A stretch of 39,144 nucleotides of DNA from Chlorobiota bacterium. Its GTDB lineage: Bacteria > Bacteroidota > Bacteroidia > Bacteroidales > F082. The stretch is from contig JAUVKF010000027.1 of the NCBI GenBank assembly GCA_030596395.1, positions 1 to 39,144 of the forward strand. The letters run 5' to 3'. The position numbers were made by a program, and so were the translations under genes. The notes beneath the pieces were generated by a model. The model ran no database searches, was not told the DNA's origin, and was given only the letters and a program-made list of their open reading frames with translations. Each line of letters starts with the position of its first letter. Within the stretch, counting starts at the first letter, position 1. Shown one piece after another: positions 16,628 to 25,103 of the stretch.

Positions 16628-16711
16628 AAGACCTTCCAGAGTTTGAAAAACCACTGGTTCAAGTCTAAACGTGGCCTTGTACGCTGGATGGACTTGGACC
16701 TTTTCGCACCA
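16628..16711. repeat. Degenerate repeat tract between convergent genes
   Basis: The 99-nt gap between the biotin carrier and engB holds AGACCTTCCAGAGTTTGAAA, which resembles one half of a larger palindrome I associate with Bacteroidota intergenic repeats. It also holds a CAAGTC ... GACTTG inverted pair at about 16660-16697. No gene and no T-tailed hairpin is visible. It may act as a bidirectional end for the convergent transcripts; that is inference. Confidence 0.35.
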
Positions 16712-16716
16712 AGAAA

Positions 16717-17319
16717 CTAGTTCGTAAACAACCCATTCGTCTCCGAAATAAACTCCAGCAATTCATCCCTTCCTTTTTTATCCTGAGATGATGTTACCAT
16801 CATATGTGGCAACTCCTCCCAATCCTCCAATAATCGCTTTTTGTAGGCTTTTACATTTTTATCAAGCTGGTTTAATTTAAGCTTATCAGATTTGGTGAAA
16901 ACAATTGTAAAAGGTATCTGAGATACTGCTAACCACACCATAAATTCCAGGTCATTTTTCTGTAGCTCGTGCCTGATATCTATCAGTAAAAATAAATTGA
17001 GCAGGTTAGTGCGTGTCAGAATATAATTCCTGATTATCTTTTGCCATTTGGCACGCTCGGTTTTCGACCGCTTAGCATAACCATATCCAGGTAAATCAAC
17101 CAAATACCAGGAATCATCAATAATAAAATGATTGATTAAAATTGTTTTACCAGGGCTGCCCGATACCTTTGCCAGTTTACGCCTCCCTGTCAGCATATTA
17201 ATAAGAGAAGACTTTCCTACGTTCGACCTGCCAATAAAAGCATATTCCGGTTTATCGGGTTTTGGGCATTGTTCTGTTTTTGCTGAACTGGTTACAAAAA
17301 TCGCATGGTGAATTTCCAT
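16717..17319 (-). CDS. engB: Ribosome biogenesis GTP-binding protein EngB/YsxC
   Basis: A 200-residue TrmE-Era-EngA-EngB family GTPase needed for large ribosomal subunit assembly. G motifs are all present: G1 GRSNVGKSS from residue 30, G3 DLPGYGYAK, G4 TKSDK, and G5-like TSSQDKKGRDELL. The first 25 residues (MEIHHAIFVTSSAKTEQCPK) fit the usual EngB N-terminus. The gene begins 21 nt after the glsB-like gene on the same strand, so the two are likely co-transcribed. That coupling of a lipid acyltransferase with a GTPase probably reflects shared expression rather than shared function. Confidence 0.95.
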   Translation of the reverse strand: MEIHHAIFVTSSAKTEQCPKPDKPEYAFIGRSNVGKSSLINMLTGRRKLAKVSGSPGKTILINHFIIDDSWYLVDLPGYGYAKRSKTERAKWQKIIRNYILTRTNLLNLFLLIDIRHELQKNDLEFMVWLAVSQIPFTIVFTKSDKLKLNQLDKNVKAYKKRLLEDWEELPHMMVTSSQDKKGRDELLEFISETNGLFTN

Positions 17320-17340
17320 TATCTCGGGGGATCAATTTGC

Positions 17341-18291
17341 CTACTTTTCTGTGGATTTCTTTTTACTTTTATCGTATGTTACAAAATGACGCTCTTTTTT
17401 AATGTCGAAAATATCCTCAACCGTTACCAGTATACCCGTTTCTTCAACATTTCCGAAATGGTCATTTAAAGCTGTCCCGAAAGTTTTCATTGTTGACGAA
17501 AGATTCATATATGCGTTGAAAAGGGGCGGTATATTCTCACCCAGTTTCCTCACTTTATTTACCAGTATTTTGTAATCTTCCTGGTAATTATCGCCGGTGA
17601 AGATATTGTTCAGTATTTTTTCAGAGGTTGTCAGCTCAAGCGGATTAACAGGCGTAATCAGGTTTTCAGGATCTGGAAAATATTTGTGCATGAAAAATAG
17701 GATCATATCCCTTCCCAGGCGGTCAAAATCAGGATACATGGTTACTTTACCAAACAAATATTTTACATCAGGATTTTCTATGACAAGTGCAGCCAAGCCA
17801 TCCCACAGATTATCAAGGGCATACATCCCTTTCCTTAAATTGTAATGCGGTTGATATTGGGGCTGAACAAATGACCGTCCCAGTTCGATGGTATGTGAAA
17901 AATAATCCTTTATGAAGTTTTTTGAATAAATAAAAAGGTCTGCTGTCGGCGACGAAACTTTAAAATCTTCAGATATTTTCAGATCTTTACAATGGATATA
18001 CCTGTATCCACCCATAATCTCTTTATCATGCGGGTCCCACAGGATCATTTGTAAAAAAGGATGTTCACCGCCATCATATTCATCCAAGTCAAGAGTTTTT
18101 CCGGTTCCTCCACCGGCGTCACGAAATGTGATCTCCCTTAAACGACCAATTTCACGGATCACATTGGGTGCATTGTTCTCTGAAACGATGTAGATTTCAT
18201 TGTGTCCATTATTGGTGTCCCTTAAAAAAGTTTCCTTATTTAATTCTTTGAGTAACAAACCCTTGTCAACCGGAGAAATGATGGTTTCCAT
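17341..18291 (-). CDS. glsB: GNAT-fold N-acyltransferase, GlsB/OlsB-like (acyl-amino-acid lipid synthesis)
   Basis: A 316-residue protein of the OlsB/'hemolysin A' acyltransferase group. In Bacteroides thetaiotaomicron the GlsB homologue N-acylates glycine as the first step of glycine-lipid synthesis. Visible features are the N-terminal segment NAPNVIREIGRLREITFRDAG, the acceptor region HPFLQMILWDPHDKEIMGGYR, and ELGRSFVQPQYQ with LDNLWDGLAAL, all characteristic of this family. The last 15 residues are lysine-rich (KKERHFVTYDKSKKKSTEK). The partner O-acyltransferase lies 336 nt upstream on the same strand. A TATCTTTG element at 18316-18323 gives this gene its own promoter with a leader of about 18 nt. 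The product lipid (glycine, ornithine or other) cannot be decided from sequence. Confidence 0.8.
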   Translation of the reverse strand: METIISPVDKGLLLKELNKETFLRDTNNGHNEIYIVSENNAPNVIREIGRLREITFRDAGGGTGKTLDLDEYDGGEHPFLQMILWDPHDKEIMGGYRYIHCKDLKISEDFKVSSPTADLFIYSKNFIKDYFSHTIELGRSFVQPQYQPHYNLRKGMYALDNLWDGLAALVIENPDVKYLFGKVTMYPDFDRLGRDMILFFMHKYFPDPENLITPVNPLELTTSEKILNNIFTGDNYQEDYKILVNKVRKLGENIPPLFNAYMNLSSTMKTFGTALNDHFGNVEETGILVTVEDIFDIKKERHFVTYDKSKKKSTEK

Positions 18292-18315
18292 TTTGTATGA
18301 TTTTCAATTGAAAAA

Positions 18316-18323
18316 CAAAGATA
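18316..18323 (-). promoter_or_regulatory. Candidate -7 element for the glsB-like gene
   Basis: Minus-strand TATCTTTG matches TAnnTTTG exactly and lies 25 nt upstream of the ATG at 18291. No TTTG is seen at the -33 position. Confidence 0.55.
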
Positions 18324-18410
18324 ATGATATTGATACTTTTATCTAATAAGTACTAATTGAGTAATGAAACTTTCTTATCAAATATTATTATTGAATTCCA
18401 GAAAACGGGG

Positions 18411-18478
18411 AAATAAGGGGAATAGGGTTATAAAGTGAATGGAATCACTTAAAACCATTATACCCCTATACCCTTATT
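18411..18478. repeat. Imperfect long inverted repeat between the two acyltransferase genes
   Basis: The 336-nt gap 18292-18627 has no gene. It contains the glsB promoter and an inverted repeat: perfect inner arms AAGTGA (18433-18438) and TCACTT (18445-18450), with outer arms rich in AATAAGGG/ATAGGGG on the left and CCCCTATACCCTTATT on the right. The arms are about 25-30 bp with several mismatches and a size difference. It may be a terminator region for the upstream glsA-like gene, though no clean T-run follows, or a remnant of a MITE-like element. The rest of the gap is AT-rich sequence in which I see nothing. Confidence 0.5.
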
Positions 18479-18627
18479 CTCTCAATCTCATTTCCAAAAT
18501 CTTTTTATATCCTGCTGATTAAAAATTAATTTATACTCTGATTAGTTATAGATACTCTTTTTACCGTATATAATTTAATGCATGGGTTTATGTTAAGGTT
18601 AACAAAATAGAATCAAATCTGAAAAAG

Positions 18628-19521
18628 CTATTTCGTTTCAACCCAACTTACAAAAGGTTCATCATTGCCTTTTTCAAGTGTGTAAATATATTGTCGCATC
18701 AGCTCAGCCCATTCAGCCTTGGTATGTCTTTTATCAAAAAACTGATAAGGGACCTTTGGGCTAAATGTCATTTTTAAGATTTGATTTTCCTGTTTTATCA
18801 TTTCATTCGGAAGGTATAGCATTTCCAGATTCGCTTTTAAGCCTATCCTTTTCCTGAAATTGGCCAGGTTATAAAAGAAATTTGAATTCCTGCCACTGAT
18901 ATGGGTTGGAATAATATCACGTTTAAAACGTTTTGCTTTTGTAATAATAGTGGCCTTCCATTCCAAATCGCGTATTATTCCTTTGCGTTTTCTGGAAACC
19001 AATCCGAAAGGAAAATAACAGATCAGTTTATCGGATGCAAAAGTGTCGTTAATAATCTTGATATTTTCGGTATTACTTCCATGCTTATTGATGGGAATAA
19101 AAAGCACTTCTAGGTTCTGGACATTCATTAACAGGTCATTAACCGGAAATACAATATCACTTCGTACATTACTAACAGCCAGCATCAGTGCCATGCCATC
19201 AAGCCCACCGAGCGGATGGTTTGACGCAATAATACATTTTTCCTTTTTGGGAATATTTTCAAGTCCAACCAGGTCAAGTTTGGTATTGATATCTTTCAGC
19301 ACAGCATCAATAAATTCAACACCCTGTAAATCATGGTAAGTCCTTAAGAAATGGTTAAACCTGTCCTGATGAATCGTTCTTTTTAAATAACCTATAACGA
19401 AGCCGGGCAACATCTTTTTTAATAACGGGCTCTTGTTTTCAATGATTTTATCAAGATCAAGCAGGTTATCCGGTATGGGTTTAACTTCACCATTTGCTGA
19501 TGTCAATTTCTCCTCAGACAT
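18628..19521 (-). CDS. glsA: PlsC-like O-acyltransferase, GlsA/OlsA-type
   Basis: A 1-acylglycerol-3-phosphate-acyltransferase-fold enzyme that in Bacteroides glycine-lipid synthesis (GlsA) adds the second acyl chain to the N-acylated amino acid made by GlsB. The active-site region reads SNHPLGGLDGMAL, in which His and Asp are separated by five residues rather than the four of canonical HX4D. The next blocks are DIVFPVNDLLMNVQNLEVLFIPINKHG and YFPFGLVSRKRKG. The start is placed at the ATG at 19521 (MSEEKLTSANGE, 297 residues). An in-frame ATG 54 nt further upstream (19575) lies before a perfect TATATTTG promoter element at 19526-19533, so the upstream codons would not be in the mRNA. It is divergent from mraZ and 336 nt upstream of the glsB-like gene. 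Confidence 0.82.
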   Translation of the reverse strand: MSEEKLTSANGEVKPIPDNLLDLDKIIENKSPLLKKMLPGFVIGYLKRTIHQDRFNHFLRTYHDLQGVEFIDAVLKDINTKLDLVGLENIPKKEKCIIASNHPLGGLDGMALMLAVSNVRSDIVFPVNDLLMNVQNLEVLFIPINKHGSNTENIKIINDTFASDKLICYFPFGLVSRKRKGIIRDLEWKATIITKAKRFKRDIIPTHISGRNSNFFYNLANFRKRIGLKANLEMLYLPNEMIKQENQILKMTFSPKVPYQFFDKRHTKAEWAELMRQYIYTLEKGNDEPFVSWVETK

Positions 19522-19525
19522 GGAA

Positions 19526-19533
19526 CAAATATA
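19526..19533 (-). promoter_or_regulatory. -7 element 4 nt before the glsA ATG (leaderless mRNA candidate)
   Basis: Minus-strand TATATTTG matches TAnnTTTG exactly and ends 4 nt before the ATG at 19521, the same geometry as at mutS2. It decides the start codon of the glsA-like gene and predicts transcription beginning at or next to the ATG. Confidence 0.6.
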
Positions 19534-19696
19534 AGGTTTTAAAAGCATGCTGCACTTATTAACAATTTTCGACATCCAAAACTGTTAATAAGTTTCATTT
19601 TACTAAACAGGCTAAGAAATAGGCTTTGTTTTTCAATTTTTTAAGCATTCATTATCGCAGAAAAAAAAGAAGAAAATGAAACATTTTGTTAACAAT

Positions 19697-19736
19697 GTGG
19701 TAAAAGGTGGTAAATAATGTTAATTTGTGGTAAATA
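19697..19736 (+). promoter_or_regulatory. Putative MraZ operator: 10-bp-phased GTGG boxes
   Basis: GTGGTAAA boxes begin at 19697 (GTGGTAAA), 19707 (GTGGTAAA) and 19727 (GTGGTAAA), with a degenerate ATGTTAAT at 19717 filling the 10-bp grid. MraZ in other bacteria is known to bind three or more GTGG/TGGG-type repeats spaced by one helical turn upstream of its own gene. The array ends 36 nt before the mraZ ATG and lies where the -33 region of the candidate promoter (TACATTTA at 19742-19749) would be, so occupancy should repress the dcw operon. Confidence 0.75.
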
Positions 19737-19741
19737 ATTAA

Positions 19742-19749
19742 TACATTTA
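19742..19749 (+). promoter_or_regulatory. Weak candidate -7 element for the mraZ/dcw operon
   Basis: TACATTTA matches TAnnTTTG at all but the last base and lies 22 nt before the mraZ ATG, immediately after the GTGG box array. No TTTG is found at exactly 19 nt upstream. The placement is supported mainly by the operator next to it. Confidence 0.35.
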
Positions 19750-19771
19750 CGCCATAATTCCGTGTAATTGA

Positions 19772-20230
19772 ATGATTAACATCTTGGGAACATACGAGTG
19801 CAAAATTGACGCAAAAGGCCGTTTCATGTTTCCTGTTGCTTTCAAAAATCAAATGGGCGATACGGTAAAACATGGGTTCGTCATTAAAAGGAGCATTTTC
19901 AAAAAATGTCTTGAACTGTTTCCACTCCAACAATGGCAGGATGAATCGCGCATGGTAAGCAAGCTAAACATGTTCAAAAAACGAAACGCGGAATTTGTAA
20001 CCAAGTTTATGGCCGGTGTTAAACCGGTGGAATTAGACGGTACAGGCAGGTTGCTTATCCCTAAAGACTTGTTAAAATATGGCGGTATTAACAAAGAGAT
20101 TGTTTTAACATCAGTTGTAAACCGTATTGAAGTTTGGGACAAAGCAGTATACGAAGGCGCTGTTGATTATGACGCAGATGATTTCGCTAACCTGGCCGAA
20201 GATGTAATGGGCGAGATTGAAACTGATTAA
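19772..20230 (+). CDS. mraZ: Transcriptional regulator MraZ
   Basis: A 152-residue MraZ, the AbrB-like regulator at the head of division and cell-wall clusters. Two SpoVT/AbrB-type repeats are visible: the first opens LGTYECKIDAKGRFMFPVAFK, the second GVKPVELDGTGRLLIPKDLLKYGGI, each with the conserved D-x-x-G-R-hydrophobic-x-P core that contacts DNA. It ends with an acidic tail (DYDADDFANLAEDVMGEIETD). It probably binds the GTGG boxes at 19697-19736 and controls its own operon. rsmH starts 7 nt after its stop. Confidence 0.95.
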   Translation: MINILGTYECKIDAKGRFMFPVAFKNQMGDTVKHGFVIKRSIFKKCLELFPLQQWQDESRMVSKLNMFKKRNAEFVTKFMAGVKPVELDGTGRLLIPKDLLKYGGINKEIVLTSVVNRIEVWDKAVYEGAVDYDADDFANLAEDVMGEIETD

Positions 20231-20237
20231 TTAACTG

Positions 20238-21131
20238 ATGTACCACATACCTGTTTTGCTTAATCAATGTATTAAAGGGCTTGATTTAAAGCCGGATGGC
20301 ATTTATATAGATGCGACATTTGGCGGTGGCGGTCATTCAAAAGCAATACTTAAAAAGCTTACAAATGGCCGCCTGATCGGTTTTGACCAGGACAATGATG
20401 CGGTCGGTAATGTTCCAGATGACGACCGCTTTTTGCTTGTTAATCAAAACTTTAGATATCTGGTTAATTTTCTGCGTCTTCATGATGCACTTCCGGTTGA
20501 CGGTATTCTTGCCGATCTGGGTGTTTCGTCACATCAAATTGATATTGCTGAGCGTGGGTTTTCATCAAGGTTTGAAGGTGAACTCGATATGCGGATGAAC
20601 CGGAACCAGGACCTGACAGCGGCCAAAATTGCGAATTCCTATTCCCAGGGCGAACTCAAACAATTATTTAAAAAATACGGTGAACTAAAAAACAGCGGTC
20701 AGGTTACAAATGCAATTGTAAGCGCCCGGGAAGTAAAAGAAATAAAAACAACGGCTGACCTTGTAAATGCTGTGGAACATTGTTTTCCTGCAAACAAATT
20801 GAATAAGAACCTGGCTATGGTCTTCCAGGCATTACGCATCGAAGTAAACGATGAGTTGAACTCACTTATTGACTTGTTGAACCAATCGACTGAGGTTTTA
20901 AAAACCGGGGGCAGGCTTGTTGTTATTGCATATCACTCTCTGGAAGACAGGCTGGTAAAAAACTTTATGAAAACCGGGAACACCGAAGGAAAACTGGAAA
21001 AAGATTTCTATGGCCAGCCACAATTAACCTTTAAAGCCATTACCCGGAAACCAATTGTACCGGATGATAACGAAATACAAAACAACAACAGGGCACGCAG
21101 TGCGAAATTAAGGATAGCTGAGAAAATATAG
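20238..21131 (+). CDS. rsmH: 16S rRNA (cytosine1402-N4)-methyltransferase RsmH/MraW
   Basis: A 297-residue SAM-dependent methyltransferase that modifies C1402 in the decoding centre of 16S rRNA and is conserved next to mraZ. Motifs include YHIPVLLNQCIKGL at the N-terminus, the SAM-binding IDATFGGGGHSKAIL, GILADLGVSSHQID, GFSSRFEGELDMRM and the C-terminal IAYHSLEDRLVKNF, all diagnostic. Length is normal. Its stop codon (TAG at 21129-21131) directly abuts the ATG of the next gene, showing tight translational coupling. Confidence 0.97.
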   Translation: MYHIPVLLNQCIKGLDLKPDGIYIDATFGGGGHSKAILKKLTNGRLIGFDQDNDAVGNVPDDDRFLLVNQNFRYLVNFLRLHDALPVDGILADLGVSSHQIDIAERGFSSRFEGELDMRMNRNQDLTAAKIANSYSQGELKQLFKKYGELKNSGQVTNAIVSAREVKEIKTTADLVNAVEHCFPANKLNKNLAMVFQALRIEVNDELNSLIDLLNQSTEVLKTGGRLVVIAYHSLEDRLVKNFMKTGNTEGKLEKDFYGQPQLTFKAITRKPIVPDDNEIQNNNRARSAKLRIAEKI

Positions 21132-21530
21132 ATGACAGAGAGAGGCAACATAGCAGGCAAACCCAAAAAACCGAAAAAGCGGGGCCGCCTTAAAACGACA
21201 AAATTTGGTGATGCTGCCAGGAATATTTTGGGCGGGGAGATGCTCAGTATGGGGACATTTAAATTCTTCCCCTTCCTGGTTTACATTGCATTTCTTGCTT
21301 TCATATACATAGCCAACAACTACTACGCTGAATCTAAAATACGCAACATCAATAATTTACGTAAAGAACTAAAAGAGATTAACTTCGAATACATCACTAC
21401 AAAATCAAAACTGGAAGACCTGAGTAAGCAATCGAAACTATCCAAAAAACTAGAAAAAACCGGACTATCTGAAAGCACCGAACCGGTAAAAACAATCAGG
21501 ATAAAAAACGATAAGGGAAGTAGTGACTGA
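21132..21530 (+). CDS. FtsL-like cell-division membrane protein
   Basis: A 132-residue bitopic protein in the position of ftsL. A basic cytoplasmic N-terminus (KPKKPKKRGRLKTTKFG, residues 11-27) is followed by one transmembrane segment (about residues 46-64, FFPFLVYIAFLAFIYIANN). A periplasmic coiled coil comes next (about 70-115, INNLRKELKEINFEYITTKSKLEDL). This is the topology of FtsL, the partner of the FtsQ-type and FtsI-FtsW complexes. Sequence similarity to classical FtsL is low, as usual, and the call rests on architecture and on its place between rsmH and ftsI. Its stop overlaps the GTG start of ftsI by 8 nt. Confidence 0.85.
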   Translation: MTERGNIAGKPKKPKKRGRLKTTKFGDAARNILGGEMLSMGTFKFFPFLVYIAFLAFIYIANNYYAESKIRNINNLRKELKEINFEYITTKSKLEDLSKQSKLSKKLEKTGLSESTEPVKTIRIKNDKGSSD

Positions 21531-23637
21531 TATCAAAAAAGACATATTGTGGCGTGTTTACCTGATGTATTTCAGCATCTTGTTATTTGCTATTGCAATA
21601 ATTGTCAAGATATTCTACATCCAGATAAAAGAGGGTGCTGAATTAACTGCACTTGCGCAAACACAGGAATTAAGAGCTTTTAACCTTGAGGCTAATCGCG
21701 GAAATATTCTTGCAGCAGATGGCAGCCTGCTCGCAACATCAGTTCCTGTATTTGAAGTAAGAATGGATGTGGCATCGCCAAATATTCCCGACAAATTTTT
21801 TCTGGATAACCTTGATGAACTGTCAGGCGGCCTGGCAAAAATCCTCCAATCGAAATCAAAAAGGGAATTCAAAAGCTACCTACTGAAAAACCGTAAAAAA
21901 GGAAAAAGATATGTTTTACTGGGCAGGAAAGTAGAATATGAACAACTGAAGGAGATAAAAAAATTACCGATCCTGGAACGGGGAAAACACAGGGGCGGTC
22001 TGATCACTATTCAAACGCCAAAACGGGTTTTTCCATTTGGCGAATTGGCAGCAAGGACAATCGGTTATGAAAATAAAAGTGAAAAATATTTTGTAGGCCT
22101 TGAAGGTGCATACTCAGATATATTAACCGGCAAAGACGGCAAACAGGTGATGCGCAGGATCAACCATGGTGACTGGATACCTATCCATGACGAAAATGAA
22201 GTTGAGCCGGTTGATGGAAATGATATTGTAACTACGATTGATATCAATATCCAGGATATTGCCGAGAATGCACTGCTTCGTCAGTTGTTGCATAACAAGG
22301 CTTTCCAGGGTTGTGCAGTAGTGATGGAGGTTCAAACTGGCCATATTAAAGCCATTGCAAACTTACGCTACGACAGTACCGACAGGAAATACAAGGAGAC
22401 TTACAATTATGCAATCGGCGCAAGCATCGAACCCGGTTCAACTTTCAAACTAGCCAATATGCTGGTAGCCCTCGAAGATGACAAGTTTAAGCTTACCGAC
22501 AGTATTATAACCGGTGTTGGATTCGCAGTAATCAATGGAATCCAGGTTCAGGATGTTCACAAAATCGGGAATGGAAGAGTAACCATCCGTGATGTGTTTG
22601 AATATTCTTCAAATGTAGGAATGGCGAAATTAATTACCCGTGCCTATGATAATGAAGCTGCAAAATATGTTGATGGCCTTTATGATATGTCGTTAAACCA
22701 GCCATTGGGTTTGGAGATAATAGGAGAAGGTCAGCCGTTTATCAAACATCCCGAAAAAAGTAAATCATGGTGGGGTACTTCGTTAACGGTGATGTCGTTT
22801 GGCTACGAAGTAAAACAAACACCACTTCAAACACTTTCCTATTTCAATGCCATTGCCAACGATGGTAAAATGGTTAAGCCGGTGTTGGTAACCGAAGTAA
22901 GGACCGGGGATGTATATAAAGAGCGATTCGGCACCGAGGTGATAAATAAAAAGATAGCCTCTCAAGAAACCATTGATACTGTAAAATCACTGTTGGAAGG
23001 CGTTGTAAAAAGAGGGACAGCGAGAAGGGCATTTTACGGGACCCCATATAAAGTAGCAGGCAAAACCGGAACAGCAAAAATTGTAAAAGATGGCCGGTAC
23101 ACCAGGGATTATAATGCATCATTTGTTGGATATTTTCCGGCTGATGATCCAAAATACACCTGTATTGTTGCCATCAATAAACCCACCGAAGAAGGGTATT
23201 ATGGCGGCGTGGTTGCTGCCCCGGCATTTCGCGAAATAGCTGATAAAATATACTCAACTTCATTGGTTCTCGACCTGAAGTATGAAACCAAATATGGCCG
23301 TGCTGATGAACCGGTAAAGAACAATCCTGTTAACTACTCCGACTTAAAAGACATTTATTCTTCCCTCGACATAAAAACTGTGGATTATCTGCACAACGAT
23401 CCCTGGGCTGTTGCACAGTTGAATAATGAAGTCATCGAATTGGAATCAGTGGAATTTTCATCGCACCATATACCGAATGTTAAAGGAATGAATGCAAAAG
23501 ATGCTGTGTATTTACTTGAAAATATGGGCGTTAAAACAAAGCTAAGCGGTCGCGGAATGGTGAAATCACAAAGCATTAAAGCAGGCACACAACTAAGAAA
23601 AGGACAGACAATCAATTTAAAATTAGCAGCATACTAA
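21523..23637 (+). CDS. ftsI: Penicillin-binding protein FtsI (septal transpeptidase) with PASTA domain
   Basis: A 704-residue class B penicillin-binding protein that crosslinks septal peptidoglycan. It has one N-terminal transmembrane helix (about residues 10-32), a pedestal/dimerisation region, and the transpeptidase with SxxK at S306-T-F-K309, SxN at S362-S-N364 and KTGT at K514-T517. Residues about 645-704 form a single C-terminal PASTA domain (IPNVKGMNAKDAVYLLENMG ... GQTINLKLAAY), common in Bacteroidota FtsI but absent from E. coli FtsI. Translation starts at GTG 21523, inside the end of the ftsL-like gene (GTGACTGA overlap). murE follows after 7 nt. Confidence 0.96.
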   Translation: MTDIKKDILWRVYLMYFSILLFAIAIIVKIFYIQIKEGAELTALAQTQELRAFNLEANRGNILAADGSLLATSVPVFEVRMDVASPNIPDKFFLDNLDELSGGLAKILQSKSKREFKSYLLKNRKKGKRYVLLGRKVEYEQLKEIKKLPILERGKHRGGLITIQTPKRVFPFGELAARTIGYENKSEKYFVGLEGAYSDILTGKDGKQVMRRINHGDWIPIHDENEVEPVDGNDIVTTIDINIQDIAENALLRQLLHNKAFQGCAVVMEVQTGHIKAIANLRYDSTDRKYKETYNYAIGASIEPGSTFKLANMLVALEDDKFKLTDSIITGVGFAVINGIQVQDVHKIGNGRVTIRDVFEYSSNVGMAKLITRAYDNEAAKYVDGLYDMSLNQPLGLEIIGEGQPFIKHPEKSKSWWGTSLTVMSFGYEVKQTPLQTLSYFNAIANDGKMVKPVLVTEVRTGDVYKERFGTEVINKKIASQETIDTVKSLLEGVVKRGTARRAFYGTPYKVAGKTGTAKIVKDGRYTRDYNASFVGYFPADDPKYTCIVAINKPTEEGYYGGVVAAPAFREIADKIYSTSLVLDLKYETKYGRADEPVKNNPVNYSDLKDIYSSLDIKTVDYLHNDPWAVAQLNNEVIELESVEFSSHHIPNVKGMNAKDAVYLLENMGVKTKLSGRGMVKSQSIKAGTQLRKGQTINLKLAAY

Positions 23638-23644
23638 AACAGTA

Positions 23645-25102
23645 TTGAGAAAACTTGAAGACATATTGACTAATGCTGAGGTTCTTGAAACAAAAGGATC
23701 GCTTGAACTGGCAATCAGTGATATTGCTTTCGATTCGCGAGAGGTTTCAAAAAGCAGTCTGTTTGTTGCTGTTCGCGGAACACAGGTAGATGGCCATGAT
23801 TATATTGGCGAGGCATTGTCAAATGGCGCACAGGTAATCGTATGCCAGTCTTTTCCTGATAAAGTCAAATCAGATATAACCTACTTAAAAGTTGAAAATT
23901 CTGCAATCACTTTAGGAATAATTGCTTCCAATTATTTCGGCAATCCATCATCACAATTGGTGCTGGTCGGCATTACCGGAACCAACGGCAAAACAACAAC
24001 AACAACTTTGCTGTATAAGCTCTTTACTGATCTTGGTTTTAAAACCGGATTAATTTCCACGATATTAAATAAAGTTGGAACAAAAGAACTACCTGCCACA
24101 CACACTACTCCCGATGCCATACAGATACACAAAATGCTCAGGGAAATGGTGGATGCCGCTTGTGATTATGCATTTATGGAAGTCAGCTCACATGCCATTG
24201 AGCAAAACCGAATTGCAGGGGTTTCGTTTGCTGGTGCTGTTTTTACCAATATTACACACGATCACCTCGATTACCATCTAACATTTAAAAATTATCTCAC
24301 CGCCAAGAAAAAACTGTTTGACCAATTAGCTGCAGATGCCTTTGCGTTGAGCAATGCTGATGATAAAAACGGGAAGGTCATTCTTCAAAACACAAAAGCT
24401 GGTCAGCATACTTACGGCATTAAAAGCATGGCCGATTTTAAAGGGAAAGTCATTGAAAATCATTTCAGTGGGATGCAGATGCTGATAGATGGTCATGAAA
24501 TACACGCTTTGCTTTCGGGCAGTTTTAATGCGTATAACCTGTTGGCGGCCTATTCAACAGCCATCCTTTTAAAACAGGATCAGGATGAAGTATTAACTGC
24601 CATCAGCCAACTCACAGGAGCTGAGGGTCGGTTTGAACTTGTCAGATCAAAAAACAACATTACCGGTATAGTGGATTATGCACACACACCGGATGCGCTT
24701 AAAAATGTATTGGATTCAATCAATACGCTTCGGTCAAAAAATGAACAACTGATCACTGTTGTCGGTGCAGGGGGAGATCGCGACAGGAAAAAGCGGCCTA
24801 AAATGGCACATATCGCTTCAAGGCTGAGCACCCTGCTGATTCTTACTTCCGATAACCCACGGTCGGAAGATCCGGAGCAGATACTGGAAGAGATGAAAAA
24901 GGGGATTGAAGCAGACAAAACCAACAAGACTTTAACGATCACAAATAGAAAAGAAGCCATTAAAACAGCTGTTACCCTGGCACATGAGGGTGATGTGATA
25001 CTTGTTGCCGGAAAAGGCCATGAAAAGTACCAGGAAATAAAGGGAAAAAGATACCCCTTCGATGATAAACAATTGTTAACCGAATATTTAGAAAACGCCT
25101 GA
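23645..25102 (+). CDS. murE: UDP-MurNAc-L-Ala-D-Glu:meso-diaminopimelate ligase MurE
   Basis: A 485-residue Mur ligase adding the third stem-peptide residue. The ATP-binding loop [10 protein letters not shown] lies at about residue 111, with the family motifs [12 protein letters not shown] and [11 protein letters not shown]. The substrate-specificity motif is DNPR at 403-406, which marks meso-diaminopimelate rather than lysine as the added residue. The start is a TTG at 23645: no ATG or GTG occurs in frame near the family N-terminus, an in-frame stop lies just upstream, and MRKLEDIL fits MurE starts. It lies 7 nt after ftsI and 1 nt before the mraY ATG. Confidence 0.96.
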   Translation: MRKLEDILTNAEVLETKGSLELAISDIAFDSREVSKSSLFVAVRGTQVDGHDYIGEALSNGAQVIVCQSFPDKVKSDITYLKVENSAITLGIIASNYFGNPSSQLVLVGITGTNGKTTTTTLLYKLFTDLGFKTGLISTILNKVGTKELPATHTTPDAIQIHKMLREMVDAACDYAFMEVSSHAIEQNRIAGVSFAGAVFTNITHDHLDYHLTFKNYLTAKKKLFDQLAADAFALSNADDKNGKVILQNTKAGQHTYGIKSMADFKGKVIENHFSGMQMLIDGHEIHALLSGSFNAYNLLAAYSTAILLKQDQDEVLTAISQLTGAEGRFELVRSKNNITGIVDYAHTPDALKNVLDSINTLRSKNEQLITVVGAGGDRDRKKRPKMAHIASRLSTLLILTSDNPRSEDPEQILEEMKKGIEADKTNKTLTITNRKEAIKTAVTLAHEGDVILVAGKGHEKYQEIKGKRYPFDDKQLLTEYLENA

Positions 25103-25103
25103 T

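Noticed and set aside
19522-19575. Longer glsA start at 19575
   Set aside because: The added codons contain the TATATTTG -7 element and would not be in the transcript.
19697-19736. CRISPR-like or simple tandem repeat
   Set aside because: The unit is 10 bp with only three to four copies and lies at the mraZ promoter; an operator array explains it.
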